Assembly: GCA_016302065.1 (NCBI GenBank)
Contig: JAEDOI010000001.1
Coordinates: forward strand, 1-64,000
Length of the DNA: 64,000 nucleotides
DNA from: Bacilli bacterium
Lineage (GTDB): Bacteria; Bacillota_I; Bacilli_A; RFN20; CAG-826
Reading direction: 5' to 3'
This document shows positions 8,986-18,700 of this stretch, piece by piece. Positions within the stretch are counted from its first letter, which is position 1. Every line of letters starts with the position of its first letter. The notes under the pieces were generated by a model. It saw only the letters and a list, made by a program, of their open reading frames with translations, ran no database searches and was not told the origin of the DNA. Both the position numbers and the translations under genes were made by a program.

Positions 8986-11184
8986 ATGAAAAATAATTGG
9001 ATTAAAAATAACATTAAAATTGATACATTACCTGAATTTAGAAAGGTTGTATCAATTAAGAAAAGGATTAAAAAAGCAATATTATTTGTTACGTGTATTG
9101 GCCTTTATGATGCTTATATTAATGGTAAACCTGTTACAAATTCAATGTTTAAACCTGGTTATACTAATTATTATAAAAGAGTTCAATATCAAACTTATGA
9201 TGTTACAAACAAAATGAAAGAAGGAGATAATAACTTTTCATTTTTACTTGCAAAAGGCTGGGCAAGTAGTGAACATTTTTCTTGGTGCAAACATCCTTAT
9301 TATGATGATACATATTTAAATGTTGAAATAAGAATTGAATATCAAGATAAAACTAAAGAAATTATTTATAGTGATGAAAGTTTCGATGTTTATACATCTA
9401 AAATTATTAGTAGTGAAATTTATGATGGAGAGGAACAAGATTTAAGAATTATTCCAAAATATGTTGGAAAAGCATCAAAATTTGACTTTAAAATTAGGAT
9501 GGTTAAACAAGAAGGAGAAGAGGTTATAGAAGATGAAATTATTTATCCTCGAAACATCTTTAATACTCCTAAAAATGAATTAATGATAGATTTTGGCCAA
9601 AATTTTACAGGCAATATTGTTTTTGAAATAGATGGAAAAGAAGGTGAAATTTTGTCTTTTTTACCAGCTGAAGTGTTAACAAAAGAAGGTAATTTTTATT
9701 TTGATAATTATCGTGATGCTAAATCTTATTTTAAATATACTTTAAAAAATGGAAAAAATATTCTAAGACCACTATTTTCTTTTCAAGGATTACGATATAT
9801 AAAACTTGTTGATATTCCAAGTAATTTTGATATTTCATGTGTTAAAGGACATGTAATTCATTCTAGACTTGAAAGAACATGTTACTTTGATTGTGGTAAT
9901 GAAAAAATTAATCAACTTTACCATAATATTATTTATGGTCAATTATCTAATTACTTAGACATTCCTACAGATTGTCCTCAAAGAGATGAAAGGTTAGGAT
10001 GGCTTGGAGATGCACAAGTTTTTGTTCGAACTGCTAGTATTAATTTTAATGTTAAAAAATTCTTCAAAAAATGGTTACATGATTTAAATTTAGGGCAACA
10101 CGAAGATGGATCTGTAGAAGGTAGTGCACCTATTATTAAAAAGTCTGTAAGAGAAATTTCTTCTGGTTGGGGAGATGCTATCACAATTTGTCCTTATGAA
10201 ATATATTTAGCATATGGAGATAAAAAAATATTAAAAGATAGTCTTCCACATATGAAAAAATGGGTCGAATATATTAGAAATCAGGGAAGCAATGAATATT
10301 TATGGGACAGCGGATTCCATTTTGGTGATTGGGTTAGTTTAGATGCACCATATGGTAGTTATATTGGTGCTACTGATGTTAGATTAATTGCTACTGCTTA
10401 TTATGCAATTTCAACAAAGATTTTAGCTTCTACTTTAAAGATATTAGGCAAGGATTCTACTGAATACGATAACTTATATGTAAATATTATTAATTCTTTT
10501 CAAGATAAATTCTTAAAAGATGGACTTCCTATAGGACAAAAAGCTATTGAAGGAAGTGCAAAAGAGCAAACAGGATATACTCAATGTGCTTTATCTTTAA
10601 TTATCAATTTCGATTTAGGAAAAAAAGAAGATATTAAAAAACAAACCGATGCTTTAGTTGAACTTATTGAAATGAATGGCATGAGAATGACCACTGGATT
10701 TATCGGAACACCATATATTTTAAGAGCTTTAACTAAAGGTGGAAGAAGTGATATTGCCTATAAATTATTATTGCAAGAAAAGGCACCATCATGGATTTAT
10801 TCAATTAATAAAGGCGCTACTACAATGTGGGAACACTGGGATTGTATAAACGATAAAGGGGAATTTTGGAGTCCTAATATGAATTCATTCAATCATTATG
10901 CTTATGGTAGTGTATTTGATTGGATTTTTAATTATGCTGCGGGGATTAACCCACTTAAACCTGGTTATGAAGAAGTTCTTATTAAGCCTTATGTATCAAA
11001 AGATTTAGGGCATCTTGATGTAAAATATAAAACAAAATTTGGTTTATTATGTGTGAGATGGTATTTTCAAGATAATGCAACAATTTATGAAATTTCTATT
11101 CCTAAAGGAATTAAAGCTAGAGTTGAAATTAATAATAGTTGCTATAATTTAGAAGAAGGAAAATATATGTTTTCACATATTTAA
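8986..11184 (+). CDS. Alpha-L-rhamnosidase, GH78 family (second copy)
   Basis: A 732-residue GH78 enzyme, shorter than and clearly distinct from the one at 2400. It carries the family segment TDCPQRDERLGWLGD (residues 328-342), a DFGQN motif upstream, and MWEHWD and SFNHYAYG in the barrel, followed by a C-terminal beta domain. It has no signal peptide, so it is probably cytoplasmic. ATG 8986 follows the ATPase stop by 2 bp and has no strong SD, suggesting coupled translation. Two divergent rhamnosidases in one operon suggest different linkages or chain positions of a rhamnose-containing glycan; specificity cannot be read from sequence. Confidence 0.9.
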   Translation: MKNNWIKNNIKIDTLPEFRKVVSIKKRIKKAILFVTCIGLYDAYINGKPVTNSMFKPGYTNYYKRVQYQTYDVTNKMKEGDNNFSFLLAKGWASSEHFSWCKHPYYDDTYLNVEIRIEYQDKTKEIIYSDESFDVYTSKIISSEIYDGEEQDLRIIPKYVGKASKFDFKIRMVKQEGEEVIEDEIIYPRNIFNTPKNELMIDFGQNFTGNIVFEIDGKEGEILSFLPAEVLTKEGNFYFDNYRDAKSYFKYTLKNGKNILRPLFSFQGLRYIKLVDIPSNFDISCVKGHVIHSRLERTCYFDCGNEKINQLYHNIIYGQLSNYLDIPTDCPQRDERLGWLGDAQVFVRTASINFNVKKFFKKWLHDLNLGQHEDGSVEGSAPIIKKSVREISSGWGDAITICPYEIYLAYGDKKILKDSLPHMKKWVEYIRNQGSNEYLWDSGFHFGDWVSLDAPYGSYIGATDVRLIATAYYAISTKILASTLKILGKDSTEYDNLYVNIINSFQDKFLKDGLPIGQKAIEGSAKEQTGYTQCALSLIINFDLGKKEDIKKQTDALVELIEMNGMRMTTGFIGTPYILRALTKGGRSDIAYKLLLQEKAPSWIYSINKGATTMWEHWDCINDKGEFWSPNMNSFNHYAYGSVFDWIFNYAAGINPLKPGYEEVLIKPYVSKDLGHLDVKYKTKFGLLCVRWYFQDNATIYEISIPKGIKARVEINNSCYNLEEGKYMFSHI

Positions 11185-11203
11185 TATATTGGAGGAAAAT
11201 ACA

Positions 11204-11779
11204 ATGAAAACTGTAAAAGACAAGTATTTAGTCGTTGGAGCTGATTTTGCTGGTTATCCATTAAAAGAAGCTGTATGCAAACATTTAAGAGAAAAAGGAT
11301 GGAAAATCCTTGATTTAGGTGTAACTGATCCTAATGTTGAAGATACTGAAAATATGTTCCATAGAGTTGGATTAAGAGTAGGTGCTAAAATCAGTGAAGG
11401 TGAATATGAAAGAGCCTTACTTTTCTGTGGAACCGGTATGGGGATTCATATTGCTGCTAGTAAATGTCCACATGTTCATGCTGGTGTTGTAGAGTCTGTC
11501 CCTGCTGCTTTAAGAGCAATAACTGGAAATGGTGTTAATGTTCTTGCAATGGGTGCTTTCTATGTTGCTCCACAAATGGGTTGTGATATTGCTGATGCTT
11601 ACTTAAATGCTGAACTTGGTAGCGGTTATGAATGGTGGCATAATTTTTATGAATTCCATAAATTAGCAATTGATGAACTTGAAGCTTTTAATTATGAAGA
11701 ATATAAAAAGAACGGCTTTAAGATGAAACATCTAGGTGATTATCCTTTGAAACTTGAAACAAAACCAGAAGATAAATAA
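11204..11779 (+). CDS. RpiB/LacA/LacB-family sugar(-phosphate) isomerase
   Basis: A 191-residue member of the ribose-5-phosphate isomerase B / galactose-6-phosphate isomerase family. VGADFAGYPLKEAV near the N-terminus and FCGTGMGIHIAASK are the family's substrate-binding segments, the Cys of the latter being the usual catalytic base. It is longer than RpiB (about 150) because of a C-terminal helical tail (YEWWHNFYEFHKLAIDELEA). ATG 11204 is chosen because GGAGGA at 11191-11196 is correctly spaced; an in-frame TTG at 11189 precedes that SD. It ends the rhamnose cluster, which lacks rhaA, so it could act on a deoxy-hexose intermediate; this is inference only. Confidence 0.8.
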   Translation: MKTVKDKYLVVGADFAGYPLKEAVCKHLREKGWKILDLGVTDPNVEDTENMFHRVGLRVGAKISEGEYERALLFCGTGMGIHIAASKCPHVHAGVVESVPAALRAITGNGVNVLAMGAFYVAPQMGCDIADAYLNAELGSGYEWWHNFYEFHKLAIDELEAFNYEEYKKNGFKMKHLGDYPLKLETKPEDK

Positions 11780-11807
11780 AAAACATTTAAAAAATAATTA
11801 AAACAAT

Positions 11808-11834
11808 AATAGTCCTTTATATTTAAGGGCTATT
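11808..11834. terminator. Hairpin terminator between convergent genes
   Basis: AATAGTCCTT and AAGGGCTATT form a stem with one G-U pair around an AT loop, followed by a T-rich stretch on the plus strand. It probably ends the rhamnose operon and perhaps also the convergent kinase-like gene. Confidence 0.6.
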
Positions 11835-12333
11835 TGTTTTCCCAATATTGTTTACCCCAATTATCATAATCCCATTTAGGATCATATTTATTACATTCAT
11901 AATCTATATAAAAAATATTATTGTTTTTATCAACAACAAAATTAGAAGGATAATAATCAATATTTATTCCTTGATCTTTACACAGTTCTTGCATTGTTTT
12001 AACTTGAAAAACATATTGATTTATCGATTCTTTTTCATTAATAAGTTCTAAAATTGTTCTTCCTTCAATATATTCTTTAACTATTCTTTCATTATCAAAA
12101 TCTATATCAATCATTTGTGGAATCCTAATATTAGTACTTAATAAAGTTTGGTAATCATTATATTCTGATTGTATTTTATTTCCAAAATTATAATAAGAAC
12201 AAGGTTCATGATGAATTTGTTTAATTACAAATGACTTATTATTTAGCATAGCTAAATAAGAATATCCGCCTTTTCCTTTTCCTAAAAGCTTAATTATTTT
12301 GTATTCTTTATTATTAACTAAAATTGTATCCAT
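11830..12333 (-). CDS. Small protein-kinase-fold protein (RIO/APH-like)
   Basis: This 167-residue protein resembles a minimal kinase fold. It has a glycine-rich loop GKGKGGYSY (about residues 18-26), a following VIKQ lysine and a candidate helix-C Glu. A catalytic-loop-like NIDYYPSNFVVD follows, with Asp and Asn in the DxxxxN spacing, and then YIDYE in place of DFG. The catalytic Asp lies in NIDYYPSN rather than HRD. It could be an atypical Ser/Thr or small-molecule kinase; the substrate is unknown. No SD is present and a -10-like TATTAT lies 6 nt before the ATG, so the mRNA may be leaderless. Confidence 0.55.
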   Translation of the reverse strand: MDTILVNNKEYKIIKLLGKGKGGYSYLAMLNNKSFVIKQIHHEPCSYYNFGNKIQSEYNDYQTLLSTNIRIPQMIDIDFDNERIVKEYIEGRTILELINEKESINQYVFQVKTMQELCKDQGINIDYYPSNFVVDKNNNIFYIDYECNKYDPKWDYDNWGKQYWENK

Positions 12334-12406
12334 ACAATTATAATATCAATAAAATATTTTAAAAAATATATTATTTCTTATATATTTTAAAAAAATAAAA
12401 ATAATG

Positions 12407-12412
12407 TAAAAT
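12407..12412 (+). promoter_or_regulatory. -10 box of a leaderless gene
   Basis: TAAAAT with TG immediately upstream ends 6 nt before the ATG of the nucleoside phosphorylase gene, which lacks an SD. Transcription would start at or next to the start codon. Confidence 0.45.
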
Positions 12413-12418
12413 AATAGT

Positions 12419-13186
12419 ATGAGTATTATTTCTTCGTTTGATAACAAATCTAGACCATTTATTAATCCTAATGATTTTTACAAGAAATCAAATAAAGCAT
12501 ATAAAACAATAATAGTTACTTTTTCACATAAATTAAAAAGCAGTTTAATTGAGAAAGATTTAATTATTCCAATGGATATATGTATTCAAAGTGTCGCTGA
12601 ATCCATATCTGTTTTTAATATAAAAGATACTAATTTATTATTATTTTTTACAAATGTTGGAGCTCCTATTACTGTAGGTTTGCTTCATGAACTAATTTAT
12701 ATTTATGATATTAAAAATGTAGTTATGTTTGGAAGTTGTGGAATCCTTGATAAATCTATTAACGAATGTGAATTAATAATTCCTACATTTAGTTATAGAG
12801 ATGAAGGAACAAGTTATCATTATGTAGAACCTTCTGATTATATAGAAATTAAAAATAGTGGGGATTTAATAGGGATTTTTGAAGAATCAAAGATTCCTTA
12901 TAGGAAAGGAAAAATATGGACAACCGATGCAATGTATCGAGAAACTATAAATAATATTAATAAAAGAAAGGAGGAAGGCTGTATTGCAGTTGAAATGGAA
13001 ATAAGTGCAGTTCAAGCATTATGTTCATATCTAAATATAAATTATTTCCCATTTATATATGGTGCAGATAGATTAGATGAAAATATATATAATCCTTCTA
13101 TACTAGGAAATTTAAATATAGATAAAAGATTATTTCATTATGAAATTGCTAAAAAGATCGCATTAATAATTGATAATAGATATTAA
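12419..13186 (+). CDS. Nucleoside phosphorylase, PNP/UDP family
   Basis: A 255-residue PNP_UDP_1-family protein predicted to phosphorolyse a nucleoside to free base and (deoxy)ribose 1-phosphate. Visible motifs are VMFGSCGILD in the phosphate/ribose region, DEGTSYHY, WTTDAMYRE, and the family's ribose-binding AVEMEISA with EME. The order matches uridine phosphorylase-like proteins, but base preference is not resolved. It would complement the nucleoside importer at 20.9-25.9 kb and upp at 61.8 kb. No SD is visible before ATG 12419. Confidence 0.8.
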   Translation: MSIISSFDNKSRPFINPNDFYKKSNKAYKTIIVTFSHKLKSSLIEKDLIIPMDICIQSVAESISVFNIKDTNLLLFFTNVGAPITVGLLHELIYIYDIKNVVMFGSCGILDKSINECELIIPTFSYRDEGTSYHYVEPSDYIEIKNSGDLIGIFEESKIPYRKGKIWTTDAMYRETINNINKRKEEGCIAVEMEISAVQALCSYLNINYFPFIYGADRLDENIYNPSILGNLNIDKRLFHYEIAKKIALIIDNRY

Positions 13187-13187
13187 A

Positions 13188-13215
13188 AAATTCCATATCA
13201 ATTGATATGGAATTT
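13188..13215. terminator. Perfect-palindrome bidirectional terminator
   Basis: A 28-bp perfect palindrome (AAATTCCATATCA arm and its complement) sits between two convergent genes, with A-rich and T-rich flanks. It can terminate both the phosphorylase gene and the minus-strand membrane-protein gene. Confidence 0.75.
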
Positions 13216-13218
13216 ACA

Positions 13219-13557
13219 TTATTTAGAAATACTATTTACGTTTTCTAATCTTTCAAGATTTCTTGCTTTTGTTCTCCAAACGGCTTTTGAGACAACAATT
13301 AAGGCTACACCAGCCATACCACTCATAAATCCAAATATGTAAAGAAACATATAAATGTAATAAGTCACAATATCAATAGCCGACATGATTTCTTCTTCTG
13401 TTGCTGTAGATGGTAATGAAGAAGCAGCATCAACTATAGAAAAAATAAATAAATTTAAAAATATTATAGCGACTAAAAAACCAACAATTGTTAAAACAAG
13501 TCCTGAAATGAAAAACTTTTTTTCTAAGGATCTAAATTTTTTAATTCTTTTTTCCAT
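13219..13557 (-). CDS. Small membrane protein, unknown function
   Basis: A 112-residue protein with a basic N-terminus, a hydrophobic segment at about residues 14-42, a short acidic outer loop (SLPSTATEEEIMSA) and a second hydrophobic region at about 65-92, ending with a basic tail. The layout is two or three membrane helices with both ends inside. GAGGT precedes the ATG. It lies 4 bp downstream of the degV gene and is almost certainly co-transcribed with it. I do not recognise the family. Confidence 0.7.
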   Translation of the reverse strand: MEKRIKKFRSLEKKFFISGLVLTIVGFLVAIIFLNLFIFSIVDAASSLPSTATEEEIMSAIDIVTYYIYMFLYIFGFMSGMAGVALIVVSKAVWRTKARNLERLENVNSISK

Positions 13558-13561
13558 TTTG

Positions 13562-14428
13562 TTACCTCACTTTTTTTGAAATGGTAATTGCAAGTGAACC
13601 TGGACCAATATGAGTAGCAACTGATAATGATAATTGATCTATCTCAACATTATTAGGATTAATATGAAGATATTCACATGCTTCCTTCATAAATATTTTA
13701 GCACTTTCAAAATCTTTAGTATAGGCAATAGCAACTCTAAAATCATTTATATCATGTGTATCAAATTTAGTTTCTAAATCATGTTTTATAGCTTCTAACA
13801 TTACTTTTTTTGCTTTTTTTGAACCAATACATTTTTTATAAGCATCAAGTTTTCCACCATTAATTTGAAGAACAGGTTTAATGTGGAGAGCTTCACCAAG
13901 TAATGCTCCAGCCGGAGTTACTCTGCCACCTTTTTTTAAATATTTTAAAGTGTCAACCATAATAAATATTGATGAGTTACTTGCTTCAGATTCTAAAATT
14001 TGTTTGATTTCTTTAGCGGTTTTGCCTTGTTTAACTAAATTTAAAGCATCATAAACTGAAGATTTAAGAGTTACAGAAATTCTATGGTTATCAACAACAA
14101 AAACTTTATCCTTATAATCTAAACTTAAATTTTTTGCTGAATTGCAAGATTCGCTTAATCCGCTGCTCATTGGAATATAAAGGATTTCATCATATTCTTT
14201 TAAAGCCTCATCCCAGGCCTCAATTAATTCGCCTATTGCAGGTTGGCTAGTTCTAATATCTGCATCATTTTCTTGTAGTTCATAAAATTTATCAAAGTCA
14301 ATATTCTCGTCTTGAAAATAAACTTCTCCATTAATGAGAATTGGCATACGCATCATTTTTAGCCCAAATTTAGATAAATCTATATGTTTAATGCCTGAGT
14401 TATCATCAGTCATAATTAAAGTCTTCAT
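13562..14428 (-). CDS. DegV family protein (FakB-type fatty-acid-binding protein)
   Basis: A 288-residue DegV/FakB protein. The family binds a fatty acid and presents it to the kinase FakA for phosphorylation and entry into phospholipid synthesis. Visible family features are IRTSQPAIGELIEAW (the TSQP segment contacts the lipid carboxylate), IPMSSGLSESCNSA, VDTLKYLKKGGRV and the C-terminal HIGPGSLAI. The length is normal. AGAGGA is spaced correctly before the ATG. A fakA homologue is not in this window. Confidence 0.88.
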   Translation of the reverse strand: MKTLIMTDDNSGIKHIDLSKFGLKMMRMPILINGEVYFQDENIDFDKFYELQENDADIRTSQPAIGELIEAWDEALKEYDEILYIPMSSGLSESCNSAKNLSLDYKDKVFVVDNHRISVTLKSSVYDALNLVKQGKTAKEIKQILESEASNSSIFIMVDTLKYLKKGGRVTPAGALLGEALHIKPVLQINGGKLDAYKKCIGSKKAKKVMLEAIKHDLETKFDTHDINDFRVAIAYTKDFESAKIFMKEACEYLHINPNNVEIDQLSLSVATHIGPGSLAITISKKVR

Positions 14429-14550
14429 AATTAAATTCCTCTTATGATTAATATTTTATATGAATTCCGCACTAAAAAAAATGTGATACTAATAACTACA
14501 CAATCTAGTATTTAATATTGTTTTAAAAAATATAAATTTTTTATTAACTT

Positions 14551-14556
14551 TATAAT
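14551..14556 (+). promoter_or_regulatory. -10 box of a leaderless gene
   Basis: A perfect TATAAT ends 6 nt before ATG 14563 and no SD lies between them, so transcription is expected to start at the A of the ATG. No convincing -35 was seen. Confidence 0.5.
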
Positions 14557-14562
14557 ATAATA

Positions 14563-15210
14563 ATGAAGATGAAAAAATTTGTTATATTTGATTTAGATGG
14601 AACATTAATTGATACAGTTGAAGGTATTACAATTGCTGCAAATAAATATCTTTCTTCTCATAATATTCCTTTTGTTTATTCAAGAGATGATATTGAATCT
14701 TTTATTGGTAATGGTGCCCCTCTTTTATTTAAAAGAATGATGAAAAATTATGAATATAATGAGAATGATTATCAAGAATTTTTAACTTTTTATAGAGATA
14801 ATCAAAAATATAGTAAGGTTTATCCTGAAGTTGTATCTTCATTAAAAGCATTAATATCAAGGGGATATTCTTTATTTATATTAAGTAACAAACCTGATAG
14901 TTTGTTACAAATTTTAATTAAAGAATTGCTTAGTGAAATTAAATTTAAATATATTCAAGGCCAGGATAATAAGTATCCTACCAAACCAGATGTTACATTA
15001 TTAAATGAAAAAATTATTAATAATTTTGATTTAGATCCAAATGATGGGTATTATGTTGGTGATAGTTACGTCGATGTTTTAACTGGACAAAATGCTAAAT
15101 TAAAGTCTATATTTGTAACATATGGATATGGAGATTATCAAAAAGCTATGTCTTATAAACCAGATTATATTATAGATAAATTCGAAGATATATTGGAGAT
15201 AGTAAAATGA
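14563..15210 (+). CDS. HAD-family phosphatase (phosphoglycolate phosphatase-like)
   Basis: A 215-residue HAD hydrolase with all four motifs: FDLDGTLIDT (motif I, residues 6-15), ILSNKPD (motif II Ser), a Lys in YPTKPD (motif III) and YVGDSYVDV (motif IV). A helical cap lies between motifs I and II. It resembles Gph-type phosphatases, which remove phosphate from phosphoglycolate or other small phosphoesters; the substrate is uncertain. The following gene overlaps it by 4 bp (ATGA). Confidence 0.85.
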   Translation: MKMKKFVIFDLDGTLIDTVEGITIAANKYLSSHNIPFVYSRDDIESFIGNGAPLLFKRMMKNYEYNENDYQEFLTFYRDNQKYSKVYPEVVSSLKALISRGYSLFILSNKPDSLLQILIKELLSEIKFKYIQGQDNKYPTKPDVTLLNEKIINNFDLDPNDGYYVGDSYVDVLTGQNAKLKSIFVTYGYGDYQKAMSYKPDYIIDKFEDILEIVK

Positions 15211-15533
15211 GTGAAAAAGAAGAATTATTATTTGGATTAAGAAGATGGATGAATAAAGCTATTTTATATGTTGGGAATTATTCAAGTGATGAATTTTTTG
15301 ATGATGAACTTGTTTTTGATGCGGTTTGTTATTGTCTTGAAGTAATTGTAGATATATCTTCTAGACTCGTTAATAAATATAAAGAAGTAAATGATGAGTA
15401 TAAAGATGTAGATTTTAATTTCCTTGCTGATCTAAAAAATAAAATTTATGCTAATGACAATATTAACATCTCTTTAATTTATGAGCTTTGTACGAAAGTT
15501 TTTAAAGAAATTGTGAATAAATTGAAGAAATAA
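15207..15533 (+). CDS. Helical protein, possibly a degenerate HEPN/DUF86-like protein
   Basis: A 108-residue all-helical acidic protein. The order VFDAVCYCLEVIVDIS ... LVNKYKEV ... LADLKNKIY resembles DUF86 (HepT) proteins, whose toxins carry an Rx4-6H active site at this place. Here the region reads KNKIYANDNI, lacking both Arg and His, and no MNT antitoxin partner is adjacent. If the resemblance is real it is not an active HEPN RNase. It overlaps the HAD gene by 4 bp, and a tRNA starts 1 bp after its stop. Confidence 0.5.
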   Translation: MSEKEELLFGLRRWMNKAILYVGNYSSDEFFDDELVFDAVCYCLEVIVDISSRLVNKYKEVNDEYKDVDFNFLADLKNKIYANDNINISLIYELCTKVFKEIVNKLKK

Positions 15534-15534
15534 T

Positions 15535-15608
15535 GGGCCTATAGTTTAGTGGGAGAACGCTCCGTTCGCATCGGAGTAACATGGATTCGATTTCCATTAG
15601 GTCCACCA
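15535..15608 (+). tRNA. tRNA-Ala (anticodon CGC)
   Basis: Complete cloverleaf with CCA encoded. The acceptor GGGCCTA pairs with TAGGTCC and contains the G3-U70 wobble that marks alanine tRNAs. The anticodon loop is TTCGCAT and the T-loop TTCGATT. It starts one base after the stop of the preceding gene. Confidence 0.93.
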
Positions 15609-15619
15609 ATATTAAATAG

Positions 15620-15648
15620 AGGCATATTAAATATGTCTTTTTATTTTT
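15620..15648 (+). terminator. Terminator after tRNA-Ala
   Basis: AGGCATAT pairs with ATATGTCT (one G-U) around a 3-nt loop, followed by TTTTATTTTT. Confidence 0.75.
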
Positions 15649-15709
15649 AAATAAATGTTTATGTATAAAATTAATTATTTTATAATTAATTAGTTTAATG
15701 GAGATCTGT

Positions 15710-18700
15710 ATGAAAAAGAAAACACCTATTTTATTATTTTCTCTCGCTTTAGGTTTACTTCCATTATCAGTTAGTGGACTAACTTCATGTGAGACTAAAA
15801 AAGCCGTTTATAGTATAAATTTAAATCAAGTTGTTGGAGCAACTTTAAGTGCTGATAAAATTGAAGCAAGTGAAGGAGAACTTATAACATTAACAATTTC
15901 ATCATTACAAGTTGGGAAAGAAGTTGACAAAGTTATAATTAGTGATGATATTGAAGTCTCAAAAGTAAATGATTCGACATATACATTTGTAATGCCAAAT
16001 AAAGAGGTAAGTGTCACCCTTGTTTTAAAAGATATTGTTTATTCTATTAGTGTTATTGATGTTACAGGAGTTACATTAGATGTTCCTGCTTCTTCAATTG
16101 GTGGTCAAGAAATTGAAATTAATGTTCTTTCCATTCCTACTGGTAAACATATTAGTGGATTTAATGGGGTAACTACAGAAAAGAAAGAAACAAATAAATA
16201 TGTATTTGTTATGCCTTTTGAAAATGTTACTATTACACCTTTGCTTGAAGATACAATTTATACAATTTCAGTTGGAGAAACTGATGGAGCAACGTTATCA
16301 ATAAGCAAAGAAACAGCTGTATATAACGAAACAATAACAATTAACGTGACTAATCTTCCTAAAGGAAAACAAGTTAAAGCTATTACTGTTTCCGATAATG
16401 TTAATGTACAAACAGTAAATGAAACTACATATCAATTTGTAATGCCTGCTAGTAATGTTACAATTAGTGCCACTCTTGAATATGCTTACGTAAGTGGAAC
16501 TATTTCTTATGCAAATGAAGCTAATTACCAAGTCAGTATTTCAAATACTGAATTAGGAGAAGTTGAAACTACGCCAACAGTTACTGGACTTGCTTTTAGT
16601 TTAATTAAGGACTATGAATATACAATTTCTATTACAAATTATGATAAAGAAATGTACATTCCTTCATTAATTTTAAATGGTTCATCACTTGAATTAATTA
16701 ATGATAGAGCAAATTTTGTTGCAAATACTTCGTTATTAACTTTCTCGATTGTAGATAATGTTATTGAATATAATCTTAATTATAATAGTGAAGATGTAAA
16801 TGTTTTAAATAATGTTACAAAGTCAACAAAAGGTAGTTTAATTAAGTTTAAACCAATAGAAAAAGATGGTTTTAATTATGGAAGTTATCTTGTTTATAGT
16901 GGAGAAAAAGACACCTCTACATATGAAGAAATTGTTGTAACAGAAACAAATGAGGATGAATATCCATATTCTTTTACAATGCCTGCTAAACCAGTTCATA
17001 TTGAAATAAATTATGATATTAAAAAAGTTGAATTAAATTTTGCTGAAAATTCAACATCATTTAAGGGTGTTGTTAAGAGTTCATATTATTTAGTTAATGG
17101 AGCTTTAGGAGATTCTAAATATCTTAACTCTAATAATAGCGATATTGATTATGGAACAACTTTAAGGATATTCCTTAATGATATTATTGTTACTGATAGG
17201 AATGGTACTGATCATGTTAAATATTCATTAACCGGAATTAAATTTAATAATACTGATGTTACATTAATTGAAACTAGTGAACACGATGCTAAATATTATT
17301 GTGATATTACTTTAACTGAAGATATTAATATAATTGAAATTATTGGAAGTGAACAAGCATTTATTAAAAACACAGTTTCTCTTGATAATGATGGGGCAGT
17401 TAATGTTGATATTTTTACTGATGAGTCATTAAGTGAAGAAAGTAAAACTGAAAACTATTATGCAAAGAAAAATCATTATGTAAGAGTAATAGCAATTGAA
17501 GGATATGAAGTAGTTTCGGTTAAATTTACTTATTATAAATGGGCATATTCTGGTGGGAGTTATAGTAAACAAATTGTCACAATTGATCCTAAAGTTAATG
17601 GAAATGTGTTTAGTTTTGATACTAATTCAATGTATTTTGAAAACTATTGTGAAATTTTATGTACTATAAAAACTAAGAGAATAATGAATTATGCAGGTAA
17701 ATCTTTTGTTGGAACTTGGTTTGGTCGCAATGTATATAGTAGTAATATGCATGATACCAACTTACAAAGTCCAAGTAATAGTTACACTGTATATATTGAA
17801 GAAAATGGAACTATTAAGAAAAACACCACTCAATTATGTGTTGCTGAATATTTAGATGAAGAAAACCATATACTTAAAGAAAATGAATCAACTACCGATT
17901 ATAAGAAAATTTTTAGTTATGGAAATAAGACTTTAATTGGAAACGATAGTCCAATCAATAAATATGATAGAATTTTTGGAATTAAGCAAGAAGAGGGAAC
18001 AACTTCTAGTGATTATAAATCTATTGCTTATACTTTTGGTGAGACAGGAAGGGATTATTCAATCATACAATGGTTTAAGAAAAATAATGAAGGTGAATTT
18101 ATTCCTTACGCTGGAGCATTTACTAATAATATAGATAATATTGTTTATAATGACGTTACTTTTGATTTTATTAGTGGAGAATCATTATTAAGTAGTGGAA
18201 CAAAATTATTTAATGTTATTGATGAATCGTCTAATACTATTGCAACAATTTCAGCTGATGATAGTAGTGCTAAATTAGTTAGTGAAGAGGATTTGATTGA
18301 AAGAACAATCTCAACTTCATCAGTTACAGGATGTACAATTACACCTAGTAAAACAACAGCTTATGCTGGAGAAAATATTACATTAACTGTTAGTAATTTA
18401 GATGAAGGAAAAGTAATTGATAAAGTATTTGCTAATGATGTTGAATGTAATAAAAATAGTGATGGAACATATAGTTTTGTTGTTCCAACAAGTGATGTAG
18501 AAATTACTGTAACATATAAAGTAATTTCAAATATTACTGTTACAGAAAGCTTAGAGGCCACTATTACAGTTGATAAAACTTCAGCTGAAAGTGGAGAAAA
18601 AGTGACGATTTCTGTAAGTAACATCATCGATGGTAAAGATGTTGGAGATATCACGGTTAGTGGATTAAATGGAAGTGTCGCCGTAAGCGGAACTAATGGA

